Origin: Daldinia sp. FL1419
Lineage: Eukaryota > Ascomycota > Sordariomycetes > Xylariales > Hypoxylaceae
DNA: 64,000 bases
Assembly: GCA_025201765.1 (NCBI GenBank)
Contig: MU623496.1
Coordinates: 5,948 to 69,947 of the forward strand
Reading direction: 5' to 3'
Positions within the stretch are counted from its first letter, which is position 1. The number at the start of each line of letters is the position of its first letter. The position numbers and the translations under genes are program-made. Shown piece after piece: positions 1-11,901 of the stretch. Under the pieces are notes generated by a model that worked only from the letters and a program-made list of their open reading frames with translations, ran no database searches and had not been told where the DNA came from.

Positions 1-55
<55 letters not shown>
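1..55. repeat. Poly-C homopolymer at window edge
   Basis: Uninterrupted run of C at the very start. It may be a real homopolymer or an assembly artefact at a contig end; shorter C runs also occur at 4593-4608, 11590-11600 and 17517-17526. Confidence 0.9.
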
Positions 56-184
56 TTTACAGAGGGTTGTAATATAATTACGTAATTGAAGTTGCAAGAC
101 CTTATTAACTTCCATAGAGCCAACCCTTTTAAGGTTTCTATAGGTTTTTTAAAATATAAATAAACCTTCAAAAATTGTTTTTTT

Positions 185-1310
185 ATTTGATTAGCTTAAG
201 TTCTTAAATATAGAATTGTTAATTTTTTATAGTAATAAATTGGGATAATAAAACTGGGATAAAATCTGCCAATCTAACATTTTTTAATATATAAATAAGC
301 CTTTAAGAATTATTTTCTTATTTAATTAGCTTAAATTAAGATATACCCAATTATTAATTTTTTTTATAAAGATTTATATGATGAAGTGTAGGGCATATTT
401 TATAAGAGTTATTAAAGTTTATATTTAATATAAATAAGCTTTCAGAAGTTGTTTTTTTATCTAATCAATTTAAATTCTTAAGTATAGAATTATTAATTTT
501 TAAAATTATAAAGTTTTATATAATAAAAGTGTAGGGTTAGGGTATATTCTACAAGAATTATTAAAATTTTTATTTAATGTAAATAAATTTTAAAAAGTTA
601 TTTTCTATTTAATTAATTTAAGTTCTTAAGTATAGAATTATTAATTTTTTATAGAATTTCATATAATAAAATTGTAAAAGTTTTTATTTAATTTAAGCTT
701 TTATTCAATTTAAGCTTATATTTAATATATGGGGTTTTAAATATTAATTTTGATTTGACTAATTTAAGTTCTCAAGTATAAAATTATTAATTTTTAATAG
801 AGATTTATATAATAAAATTGTAAGGTATATCCTATAAAAATTATTAAAATTCTTTAAAATTTATTTTTTTATTTGATTAGTTTAGGATGTACCTAAGTAT
901 CAATTTTTTTATAAAATTTTATATGATAAAATTGTAGGGTATGTCCTACAAAAACTTTTGTTTAATTAAAGTTTATATTTAATATAAAAACCTTTAAAAA
1001 TTATTTACCTATTTAATTAGTTTAAATTTTCAAATATAAAATTATTAATTTTTTTATAGAGATTTGTATAATAAAAATGTAGGGTTAAGGCATATCTTAT
1101 AAGAATTACTTTTAGAACTCTTTAGAAGTTGTTTTTTTGTTTAATTAGCTTAAATTCTTAAGTATAGAATTATTAATTTTTAAAACCATAAAATGTCGTA
1201 CGATAAAAGTATAGGGTTAAGGCATATTTTGCAAAAATTAAATTTAATATAAATAAATTGTTTTCCTGTTTTATTAACTTAAATAAGGATGTATTCAATT
1301 ATAAATATTT
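185..1310. repeat. AT-rich degenerate tandem array, about nine copies
   Basis: A motif close to CTTAAGTATAGAATTATTAA recurs near 203, 343, 477, 625, 771, 893, 1029, 1156 and 1288, so the period is about 120-150 bp. Between copies there are repeated blocks resembling AGGGTTAAGGCATAT and TATTTAATATAAATAAG. The copies differ by many substitutions, and the whole stretch from 56 to 1617 is strongly AT-rich with no plausible ORF. This suggests an old satellite or a duplicated element degraded by repeat-induced point mutation. It could lie near a chromosome end or centromere, but the sequence alone does not show that. Confidence 0.7.
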
Positions 1311-1617
1311 TTTTAAATTTTAAATTTTTAATATGTTTTTTTATCCTTTATTAACTTATTAACCACTTTATTAATTTTTATTAGTTTTTATTAATTTTTA
1401 TTAATTTTTATTAATATTATATAATAATTTATTGGAAGAGTTTTAGTATAATATATTGGATTTCGTCCTGGATAAGGGGACAAAAAAAGAGCCAAATAAT
1501 TTAGATTTTAATAATAAATAATAACATTAATATGGCCCAACTTATTACCCTTATATTTAATTACCCATTTTAATCCTTCATTTCTAAATTTTCTCTCAAT
1601 AATAACCTAAATTTAAA

Positions 1618-1887
1618 CTACCAAAAATCCTGCCTTATATACTTCCCTTTGATAAATTTGAAATATAATGGAATCTGCCGGTGTATCTTCTGCTGGCAGA
1701 TTTCTTCAGCTTTTCGGCATCCTTTGCAAGTATCGCATATTTCTTGGTTCAGGACTACATCGTGTAGTTGCTTAACCTTTGGGCAATTCCTTTTGCCAGC
1801 TTTGGCGCAAGGCCTGGTGACTGCTCGGTGATTAAATTCGTGTTGACATTCGTAGCAATGGTGCCGCTCTAAATGTTCTATACACAT
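1618..1887 (-). CDS. Small Cys-rich putative zinc-binding protein
   Basis: An 89-aa single-exon ORF with Cys/His spaced as metal ligands: CYEC near the start, a single Cys in the middle, an NCPK block, then CDTCKGC and one more Cys. This resembles small fungal hypothetical proteins that begin MC and carry a CPK block followed by CxxC. It sits directly beside the AT-rich array, a setting where fast-evolving genes are common. Function is unknown. The motif spacing makes coding likely, but with no introns and a short length it could also be a relic or part of a longer gene. Confidence 0.45.
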   Translation of the reverse strand: MCIEHLERHHCYECQHEFNHRAVTRPCAKAGKRNCPKVKQLHDVVLNQEICDTCKGCRKAEEICQQKIHRQIPLYFKFIKGKYIRQDFW

Positions 1888-4165
1888 TTTTAAAACCTAA
1901 ATAACCTAACAATAGGAGGTACATGTGATAGATCCCAATGATTGTATACCATTCTGGAGTTGGTATGATATTATAAGACCTTCAATCCTTTCTACAACAC
2001 AATCATTGTGACGGATAATATTTGGTTAGAGAGAAAGATAACGGACACGCCTGTTTTCAATACCTTTGTCCCTTGATCCGACCCCCTTTCTACGAAGTTG
2101 GTATGTAAAACGGACTCAAGGGTAAAGCTTTTATATATATATATATCCGCCTAATAACTAGTAACTCATAGCCGTTCATTTTTGCATCACGGGTGGTCAT
2201 TACATAATGGATGTGTCGTTTGCCGTCAGTTAAGGGGATATCCTGTTGATAGATATCTTTGGCAAGGCGAAGGAAGCATAGAAAGATAATATTATATTCT
2301 ATGTGAGTATCTGGCTATATTTCCGTCTACTCTACTGTTGTACTGCCCAACGAATCATCAGACATCTTAGTAAACCACCAAATTTGTATATTATCAATCC
2401 TTTCACCTGTGCTAAGAACTATGAGGTGATATATCAATTGCCTTTTTATTTTCTTTCTTTCTTTTTTTTTTATTTATTGTTTTTTTACTAGAGAACTCAT
2501 CCTGCTGCATTGGTATTGGGCTGATATCCTGTTGTTTTTGGGACATTGCTAGACGTATCTGCGGAATGGCTGTCTTCTTTGTTAGGCTATGCCATAGGTT
2601 CCCTAAAGTACAACAACTCTTTGTCCGCGAATATTTATGTTTTACTTACGCATTCAAACAATATCCCTTTTATTGGCTGATCTAGGTGACGATCTAGAAT
2701 CAGGATATACTAATATTAGACGGGGATTGGGCTATTACCTACCGAGCAAGAAGATATTGTACAAGTGCGTATATCCACAGTTACCTTTTCACCATTACTA
2801 CAAGCAAAGATAACGACTGGTAATCAAATATAAGACGCTTCATACAAAGTTACTCTTACAATTATGAAATAGTAAAAACTTCCTTACGCACGAATTCAAA
2901 TGTATCTTTCTAAGCACCAGCTCTCCTATAGTCGACGACTCGAATCGCCGCTACTCGTGGAGCAAGAGGCGGTAGAAACCATTGGGAATAATTACAACTG
3001 GCTTATTATCGCGAAAAAGACCATTAGACGGGACCTTGAAGCGTCAAAAAAAGAGCTCGAACTCGTTAGAGATTTGCTAAGTGGGTTAAGGGCCGAATCT
3101 AAGATAAGGGAATCCTGCCGTGGAACCAAGGATCAGTTGTTCCTCATGAGGGCCTGTCAGGAGTATTCTGGCTCACGATCCTGTATGCTAGAGGAAAGAC
3201 TACGACAGATGGACTCATGGTCAAGCGATGCACATATGGGTCGAAGTATTCCTCGTGGAGTGCCAGATGAGTATGTTGTATCCCGAAGAGAGGAACCTCG
3301 TCCGATATATATATATAGGTATATATATATATACCCGTATAAACCAAGCAGTACTTTTCGCATTGTCTTCGATATTACTTGGAAATCCGAACCTGCTAAT
3401 CCTTTTACGTAGATGGCGCATAGTCGACGACGAATGGCGACAATGGTTGAGCCAACAAGTGGCACCGCAGGACGAAGCGCCTGATCGGCGCGTCGCCGAA
3501 CCTCACGGAAACGACGTGGTAAAACTTTGGGGGCCACTAGTTCCCATAATCGCGGCCTACGTCGAGTAAATTACTTTACCGCCGAGTAATTATTCATGGT
3601 AGTTTAGAGTATGATGGTGTCGTCGAATTAGTGGCAATACCTATACGGATTTGTGCCTGGGTTGAAGATGTCTACATATGTATCTACGTTTTCCCGAGAA
3701 GGCGACGCACCGCATCATCGCCCCCCGCCCCCGCCCCCCTTGCCGTGCCGATATTCTTCTACGGCACAGCTGAAAGGATCCTAAAGGGAACCATACCATT
3801 CTGGGCTCTCGAGTGGCGGTGGTCGGTTAGCAGTGTAGCTGTTGTGTGACCTACGCTGCCCGTGCTAACCGTGCTAATAAAGAGACCGGGATCTGAGGAT
3901 TTAAAGGCGGCTGAGTGGCTTTAACCTTATTGAAACTTCTTTATCGAGTGCTTTAGCATATATGGCGTATAAATGAGGCTCTTGTGAAGCTAGATCTTAT
4001 CCGAGCCCGCGGATTATGTCGATATGGTATCTGCAATGCTAACGTCTGCTGCCCAACTTTCTCCATCATTTCCAGTTGCAGGTTAACCTGGATCCTTGGC
4101 CTTTCGGTTTTATGGTTACATGCATGATAAAATAATGCGTAATATGTCATAGTCATATATATATA

Positions 4166-4185
4166 GTGTAGTGTAGTGTAGTGTA
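4166..4185. repeat. (GTGTA)4 microsatellite
   Basis: Four perfect 5-bp units in gene-free DNA. Confidence 0.8.
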
Positions 4186-4262
4186 TGTAAACCGTATCCT
4201 TGGCGGCGGTGCTTAGGTTGTATTCTGGTTTGTACAGTAGCTTACCGTAGTCCGCCAGTCAA

Positions 4263-4286
4263 GGAGTCGAGGAGTCGAGGAGTCGA
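4263..4286. repeat. 8-bp tandem repeat, three units
   Basis: GGAGTCGA repeated three times, then degenerating into a G run. Confidence 0.8.
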
Positions 4287-5043
4287 GGGGGCAATATCTC
4301 TCTCCGCATCCTCCACATTCCAACGGACCCCACACGAAAGCTGTATGTATCCCTTGACCATGGCCAACGGCTACTTATATTATTACGTACGAGAAATGGC
4401 CTGGACGCAAATAACCAGCCAATACGACAATAGGTTCTAATCTGTCCTGTCTGTATGTAATCTGTCAGTCTGTTTCCTTTGCTTTGGATTTTGGTTTCCA
4501 CCCCTAACCCTCCCGGCCTCCCTGTCTTTTCTCTCGATACGCAGGGTTATCCTGGTAGACCCGTTAGGATATATCGGACACTCTTGAACCCTCCCCCCCC
4601 CCCCCCCCTCCTTGTTTCCCCTCTGTCTCGATTTGAACGTACATAACCGAGATACACTCGGTACGCTAGTCTGCCAAGGGGGACAACTGTACATAAGGGT
4701 CGTCACCCCGCGAGCTACACCGAATCCTTTTAGGGCATGCTCCCGCAACATCGGGTTCTAGAGCTTGCTACTCCGTAAATTGGGTTGGTAACCTAATGTA
4801 CGGCAGCACGCGTTCTACCGGGAGGTATACGCATGGGGCGCAAACAACTAACCTAGGTTAGTATTTGTGCTAAGGTTAGTTAATTAGTTACATTTCGAGC
4901 TTGCCTTCTTTTGAGGATGGTTACTCGGGTCTGACCGACCGAGACGAGAAAATGTCGAGCGCCCACAGATATTGTATCAAACTCGATAAACGTATTATTA
5001 TTACTTTTCCGATGGAGTTGAGAGGGGACGGTATTGTCTGGTG

Positions 5044-5086
5044 TCTCGTCGTCTCGTCGTCTCGTCGTCTCGTCGTCTCGTCGTCT
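5044..5086. repeat. 8-bp tandem repeat, five units
   Basis: TCTCGTCG repeated five times plus a partial unit. On the minus strand it would encode an Arg/Asp/Glu/Thr run, which is why a spurious ORF appears there. Confidence 0.9.
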
Positions 5087-5636
5087 TGTGAGACTGGCGA
5101 GCAAGTTCCATGGCTAATGTTTTCATTAACGAATTGTTCTGGAACAATACTACGTTACCTACTAACTACGTGTAGGTAGGTAGTTATGTTGTATTACTAG
5201 TATGTATTGTCGGCCACGTACGGTACGTAGTGCTTCTCTCAGCTGCCCAAGTCCGCGCGGCTCTTTTCGGATTAGGTAGGGGCATAGTATTATCTTGGAA
5301 TATCTACCTGGTAACCACGCTGATACCAAAGGAATATTTATTATATGATATTGGTATTGGGATAGCCCGAAGAAGTATTATCTTACTACATACTGACTAT
5401 TGACCGTCACACGCGCGTAGCAGACCAATTCTTCTAGAAATATCCTATACACATTTACCCAACCGCTGTCTAGAAAGTAGGTACCCTTGCTTCTTGATGT
5501 GCAGTCAATCGAGCAATGGAATATATTATAACGCGCATGCGTCTTGAGTACTTGACTTTTGAGGTCTAATGAGGCATATATTTTTTTAATAGAACAAGCT
5601 ATATATTCGAATAACTGTGGTTGCCTTTTCTTCTCT

Positions 5637-5638
<2 letters not shown>

Positions 5639-5693
<55 letters not shown>
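5639..5693. repeat. (TC)n microsatellite, 55 bp
   Basis: Perfect TC dinucleotide run ending in TATATA. It generates artefactual Ser/Leu ORFs. Confidence 0.95.
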
Positions 5694-5698
<5 letters not shown>

Positions 5699-7258
5699 AG
5701 CAGAAACGGGGAACGGTTCCTCATGGTTATACCATTATCTCAAATAAGGATTTGGGATGTAAGCGCCTTGAGCAGCGCCTTGATCAACACACTGGAGAAA
5801 CTTGCAGGGGAGAAAGTATTTCCAAACCATGGTTCCCCTCTCCATACACAAATAATCGGTCCAACAAAAAGTGTCAATAGATTAGATAGAAGAGAGCAGC
5901 TCTTTTCTACAACGCTCGTTTACCTCGTCTTCCCTTCTCGTGGCCCCTACCGATCTACGTAGGTGCACCTCCGATACTATACAGAAGCAGGGGCGATATG
6001 AATTTACAATGATTAGTTGGCTATGTCTCTACCAGCGGGCTCGAAGCCTAGACTTACTTTACCAAGCCTGGGCGTCAGAAAGATTACCGCGTATCGTGTG
6101 TTAGAGAATTGCGCGATCAATACGCTGTGTGCTAGCAAACAGCCCTACCTGGGTGGTATGTATGTAGATGGTATGGATACAGAACACGAGGGAGGGTGCA
6201 AATGGGTTTTCTGACACGATAATCAAAGAGAGATCATTCTTATCATTCTCATTCCTCATTTCCTGTCGTGTCGAAACCACATCCATGTATTGTACGTCTC
6301 ATTTCTCGGATTGCCTTAGGTACCTGCCTAGGTAATAATATCCTTCTGCGGCGCAGCGCAGCGCAATTAAGGAAATGGGACAAGCTCTTGGTCTCTGAGT
6401 CTCAGCCGGCTAGAGTCATGATGATTTATTTCATTTTATTTACTTCCTTTTCCCCCTTCCTTATCAGGTACGTACACAAACGCAGAGAAGACCCTTGGGG
6501 ACCTTACCAGGTATCCTTGTAGCCCCCTTCTCTAATATCTAAGGATGTTTGATAAACGCGACCGGAACGGCGATGATGGGCCTACCGTATCTTGTAGAGT
6601 CGCTATTATTCCCCATTCCCCAGAAGTTTAGATAAACCCTCCTATCCGCCGAGTTAACGTAGACAGTTATATAGTGTACATCCTGACATACCGCGGAATC
6701 AAGCAGGCACGCAAGCTAAGTAGATGGGTTAGTAAACTACCTGAGATATACTAGACTAGTCTAGGGGCGACTCGGCCACGATCGAGTGTGCTTGGCAACC
6801 TGGAGAACTTCCTAGGGGATGAGCTATCGTCAAGGAGGAAGCTTTACAGCTAAGACTAAAGGTTAAATGCGATGCTAGCGTTATCATAGTAATAAGTCTA
6901 GAAGCTTATCGTTGATGTAATCGAAAATGAAGAATGATAGAGATACTCGAGCATTGAGGCCGGCCTTTCTTTAATTTTATTTTTTATATTTTTTTTTTTT
7001 TAAAGTATGCGGTCATGACATGGTCAGCATTGGCTACCAGCTGAATCTGAGCTGAGGTTTAACGCTTTAACGAGCACCAGTCAATCAACGTACTATGTAG
7101 GTATAATCCAAGAATCCTTTTCGGGCCGGAGACAAGGGACTATGGACTTGGACAGGGGTTGGGGAGGGTGGTAAAGGAGAAATGGAAGAAAATACGTAGT
7201 ATAACAGGTACCTAACACCATTCGAGAGTTGATAACGGAGATAAGCCTGAGTCGAATT

Positions 7259-7360
7259 GGACAGTGGACAGTGAGCGGTGGACAGTGAGCAGTGGACAGT
7301 GAGCAGTGGGGAGTTGAGCAGTGGACAGACAGTGGACATGGGTCGTGGGCAGTGGGGAGC
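7259..7360. repeat. Minisatellite with a unit of about 14 bp
   Basis: Imperfect tandem copies of a unit close to AGTGGACAGTGAGC, about six copies, decaying at the 3' side into GGACAGACAGTGGAC and related words. Confidence 0.8.
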
Positions 7361-7560
7361 TTTTTCTCTCTGCCCCCCCTCTCCCCTCCTCATTTTTGAA
7401 CCATTCTTCTCTCGTTTCACATATCGTCATAAAACCAAGTTTGTCTTCCACATAGTTAACTAACTTTGTTGCAAGTGACGCTATTTACGTGCGTACTAGC
7501 GAGTTTCTAGATCACCGTAGCGGGATATTATACGGGGTACCTTTGGTAAATATACCTACC

Positions 7561-7597
<37 letters not shown>

Positions 7598-7598
7598 A
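7561..7598. repeat. (TA)n(TG)n compound microsatellite
   Basis: A TA dinucleotide run passes directly into a TG dinucleotide run. Confidence 0.9.
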
Positions 7599-7702
7599 AG
7601 CGTACCTAACACATGGGCATGAAAAAGAGAGAGGGCAGGAGAGAGGTACATTTGACGTTAGACAAAGAATGCAATGTAAAATACGCATTCGAATATATAC
7701 GT

Positions 7703-7735
7703 GACGAGAGACGAGAGACGAGAGACGAGAGACGA
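7703..7735. repeat. (GACGAGA)n 7-bp tandem repeat
   Basis: Four units of GACGAGA plus a partial copy. Confidence 0.85.
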
Positions 7736-8453
7736 CGAAGGAGCTGCGTACCTACGTAATTACACTAGGTACGATCGCGACCGTGTTCATCCTAGCTGTT
7801 CTTGGGGTGGCCACGACGAGTTTTTGGGTTGACTGGGTTCGGGTGGCCAAGATGGATGCTACACATCACGCGAGTCGTCAGATTGCTTCCACGGACAAGT
7901 ATCCCATGGTCTGGATTTTGATTAACCTAGACCCTTCCCCAACGGTTTCTAGCCTGATTCGAGGATACCCTAGATCCAGGTTATCAAACCCAATATCTCG
8001 TGCCCTCTTGCAATATGTATACCAAATAGGTATGGGTGGCCTCTGGATATATAACGTTATGTATACACGATAACTAGATACGACATACACGATAGATAGG
8101 AAGTAAGCTACTATGTGGACAGCACTAATAGATAGGTAGGTAATAGGTAGAATCATGATTATAATTATGATTACAATTATAGTAATTGCCTACGTCCTTA
8201 ATTACTCGCCCATCTCGGTAACGAACTAACCTAGTCCTCCTCTTATGTGGTATCTCTCGTTTCTAACCTAATGGACTGACTACCTACCTAACCTACCAGC
8301 CTACCTTGACTGCTTGATAATAGGCATCTCTAGCTGCTTGGCCACCAAAAGCTTGCTAGGGTCCCCCCTCCCTCCCCCAATTCTGCACGTAGCCTACTGA
8401 TCCACCGGTCCTATCAAGATCCTTGCTAGAGTAAAATACAGAATGTAGGACGC

Positions 8454-8483
8454 AGGATGTAGGATGTAGGATGTAGGATGTAG
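8454..8483. repeat. (AGGATGT)4 tandem repeat
   Basis: Four units of a 7-bp repeat, with a degenerate copy just upstream. Confidence 0.85.
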
Positions 8484-8947
8484 ACATACTACTATGTAGA
8501 ACGTACGTAGGACAAATGAGAGTACCTAACCTACCTACTCACCTCTATACAATCAATCCCCCACTGTACAAGTAGCTTTGCCGAGAGATGATAAATAACA
8601 AGCCCTCTGCTATTCAATAATAAATAAACACTCCCCCCGGGCAGCGCACTCGTAACTTTTACTTGCTGTAGCATCGTCTCGCTCCTCCTTTCACCTCTGT
8701 AATTCGGGCTTGTATCTTACCTAGGTTAGATAGTGGCTGGCCTTCAGCTTGACCAAAAGGTATATCATCGCATTCTCGACTGCTTGCTCGTTAATTAGAG
8801 TCGCTATTTTCTCTTCCTCTTCTTCTTCCCATTCTCTTCCGTCCCCCTTCTTACAGCGCCATTACCTTGGCTATTTCATCATCATCATCACCATCTTCAT
8901 CATCACCATCCTCGTTGTTGCGCTTATTAAATAATCCTGCCGGTAAA

Positions 8948-10959
8948 ATGGTGTCCTCCGACCCTGCTGCCAGCAGTGGCAGCAAAGATGAGAAGGATGC
9001 CGGACCCCCTAGTTATTCGAGCCCGGTGCTCACGGGGGATGAAGGTGCCCAGAGATCCGGGAACTGGGCGACGCGCAACGGCCTAAATTTCGACTCCTTC
9101 AAAAAGCGTGACTACGGCACTGGCATTGTCGAGCTCGATCGAAGCATGAAACCGCGACATCTGCACATGATTGCCATCGGTGGTTCCATCGGTGCTGGTT
9201 TCTTCGTCGGTTCTGGTAGTGCCTTAGCTACGGGTGTAAGTCGTCAGAACCTAGCTTTTAAGCATCTCTATCTCGCGCTCTTGTCCTCTACGACGTTTAA
9301 CTCTGACCGAGATGTTGTTTACAGGGACCTGCAACTCTTTTGATCGATTTCTTCATTATCGGCGTCATGATGTTTAATGTCGGTATGTGAACGTATTTTA
9401 TATAAGCAATCTTCGTATATTGTGTGATATGATATGATTCTAACTGTCGCTTCTGCTTTACAGTCTATGCTCTCGGTGAACTGGCTGTCATGTTTCCCAT
9501 CTCTGGTGGTTTCTATACGTATGCGACTCGCTTCATTGATCCTTCCTGGGGTTTCGCAATGGGATGGAATTATGTTTTGCAATGGGCTGTCGTCGTTCCG
9601 CTAGAGCTTACCGTCTGCGCCATCTCGATTGGTTATTGGAACGCGGACGTTAGTCCCGGTGTCTGGATCACCGTCTTTTACGTCTTTCTCATCATAGTCA
9701 ACATCTTTGGAACTCTTGGTTACGCCGAGGAAGAGTTCTGGGCTTCGCTTTTAAAGCTTACTGCGACTGTCGTCTTCATGTTCATCTCACTCGTTTGCGT
9801 TCTTGGAGGCGCCCCCGACGGGAGCCGGTACGACCAATACTATGGTGCACGCCTTTGGTATGACCCTGGTGCATTCCGACACGGCTTCCGCGGCTTCTGC
9901 GCTGTATTCGTTACCGCTGCATTTTCCTTTAGCGGAACCGAGCTGGTTGGTCTGGCTGCTGCTGAGTCTCGCAACCCTGCAAAAGCTCTTCCCGGTGCTA
10001 TCAAGCAGGTCTTTTGGCGTATTACTCTGTAGGTTGCCCGTGTTGTCTATAGCTAAGACATCCTTATACTGGTGTCGATTTCTAACATGCCATCACAGGT
10101 TCTATATTCTTGGCCTTACCTTTGTCGGTCTCTTAATTCCTAGCAACGACTCTCATCTGCTCAACGCGGGCTCGAATGACGTTACGGCATCGCCGTTCGT
10201 ATTAGTTGGAAAATATGCTAACCTGATCGGATTCGATCACTTCATGAATTTTATTATCTTGGTCTCGGTTATCTCCATCGGTGTATCCGGTGTTTACGGT
10301 GGAAGCCGTACTTTGACCGCTCTCGCCCAACAGGGTTACGCCCCTAAGATTTTTACGTACGTTGACCGAGGCGGTCGTCCTACGTTCTCCGTCGGTCTTC
10401 TGCTCCTTTTCGGTCTCCTGGCGTATATCAACTTGGCTGCTGCTGGCCCTGACGTTTTTACTTGGCTACAGGCCCTATCAGGTCTCGCCGCCCTCTTTAC
10501 CTGGGGTTCCATCTGTCTGGCGCATATCCGGTTCCGCAAGGCTTGGGCATACCACGGCCATACCCTGGATGAAATCCCATTCAAAGCGATCGGTGGCGTT
10601 TGGGGATCGTGGATTGGATTAATTCTAGTTGTATTGGTATTAATTGCTCAGGTAAATACTACTCTTCCTTACGTAGCCTGACGGAGTTGCTAATTTGTCT
10701 CCAGTTGTTCGTCGCTATCTGCCCCCCGAAAGGAGGTATCAACGACGCAGCAGGATTCTTTGAGCAGTATCTCGCACTCCCAGTCGTGATGCTGTTCTGG
10801 GTCATTGGTTATTCGTGGAAGCGTACTGGTTGGTTGCGCACGCACCAGATCGATGTAGACACTGGACGACGAGAAGTTGATTGGGCCGAGATCAATAGCT
10901 ACCGCGAGCGGCTCGCCGCAATGCCTGCGTGGAGGCGTTTACTGAACATTGTATTTTAG
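8948..10959 (+). CDS. Amino-acid permease (fungal YAT/APC family)
   Basis: Predicted plasma-membrane amino-acid/proton symporter. Exons 8948-9235, 9325-9382, 9464-10028, 10099-10651 and 10705-10959 join in frame to 572 aa, the usual length for fungal amino-acid permeases of the GAP1/AGP1/DIP5 type. The first membrane segment carries the family motif around GGSIGAGFFVGSG; later segments include ELAVMFPISGGFYTYATRF and the stretch FSGTELVGLAAAESRNP. A hydrophilic N-terminal tail of about 75 residues precedes TM1 and a short tail follows TM12, as in yeast homologues. All four introns have GT...AG ends, and the 58-nt second exon supplies the TM1-TM2 junction. Start chosen at 8948 because it opens a typical Ser/Pro-rich tail; an in-frame Met at 8867 would add only microsatellite-like Ser. 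Substrate cannot be assigned. Confidence 0.92.
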
Positions 10960-11901
10960 GTGGCGGTACCGTGTTGTGCGTCGGCTTGTTCTATTAGATG
11001 TTGGGTCGTTCCTGGGGTGTGTAAAGAGTTGTGTGAAATGGGGGAATGTTATATCATGAATTTCCTATCCATTCCTGGAAACAATAAAGATACCAAATGC
11101 GAACTGCTACCAAAGCTTTACGGAGTGATCTCGAATTCATGTTCAGGTTGCACCACGATAATAGCTTACAGACGCGACTCCATCGTGGGCCGCGTGGATG
11201 ATGCTACCCTATAATGGTATTCGGGCCTAAGCCAAGGCCATTTATTTGGCAATGTGCTATGAAGGCTTCTTGCCCAGGAAGAGTTATTCTCTAGACCCGA
11301 TTTTGTTTCAGACGAACGAGTCCTTTCTTGGTCCATAGGAGAGTACATACGTCTATACTTCTATGCATGTTTCTGGATGGCTCATTAGGTAGACCTCTAT
11401 CAAATCCGGCTTATTTCGTTCATCGTTGCAAGCTGGTAGTTTTATTATCCCTTTTCTCGAGCCCTTACTTGAGGTAAGCTTATATATTTTCTTGCGTTAA
11501 GAGAGTAGATCATTGAATCGAGTGTATAGGCTAAGTTATGTATATGGTTATGGTGTAGATATTACGCACTGGGCATCTGATAATAACCACCCCCCCCCCC
11601 GGACCACAACCCTTCCCGGTACGGACAAAATGTGGTAGCTACCTCTTTTAGAGACCCCGCGCAAACCCTTTCTATGTGTGGCTTATGGCAAACAATTGTT
11701 CTAGGGGCTTCGGATGAATGATTTAACCCAATGTGTATTACTGTGCTACTGCTACTAATCTAAGACATACTCGGACTAACCCTTAGTCGTATTAACCCCT
11801 AGACGTAGTGACGGAAGTTGAACGCCAAGTTCCATACCGTTATTGCGAATCTTTCACAACATGGACCTTGCATTGCAGTCCAGCCTATAGGTATGGACAG
11901 G
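10960..11901. other. Gap between permease and subtilase 3' ends
   Basis: Convergent gene ends with no supported ORF. It contains an 11-bp C run at 11590-11600; nothing else is recognisable. Confidence 0.5.

Larger units (their letters stand above)
1888..8947. other. 7-kb gene-poor region rich in short tandem repeats
   Basis: No ORF here has recognisable domains or convincing fungal coding character; the longest, 2900-3412 (+), ends in an AT-microsatellite-encoded Tyr/Ile run. The stretch holds many different short tandem repeats (listed separately), AT dinucleotide runs at about 2130 and 3303-3335, and numerous CCTAGGTA or GTAGGTAGG type words. A pyrimidine-rich tract at about 8805-8850 lies just upstream of the permease start and probably belongs to its promoter or 5' UTR. 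Confidence 0.6.

Noticed and set aside
532..542. TAGGGTTAGGG, resembling telomere repeats
   Set aside because: It is one variant of the local AGGGTTAAGGCAT block of the AT-rich array and is not repeated in tandem.
2900..3412. 170-aa plus-strand ORF with a helical first half
   Set aside because: The last third is encoded by an AT microsatellite, no domain is recognisable, and overlapping ORFs of similar length exist in other frames.
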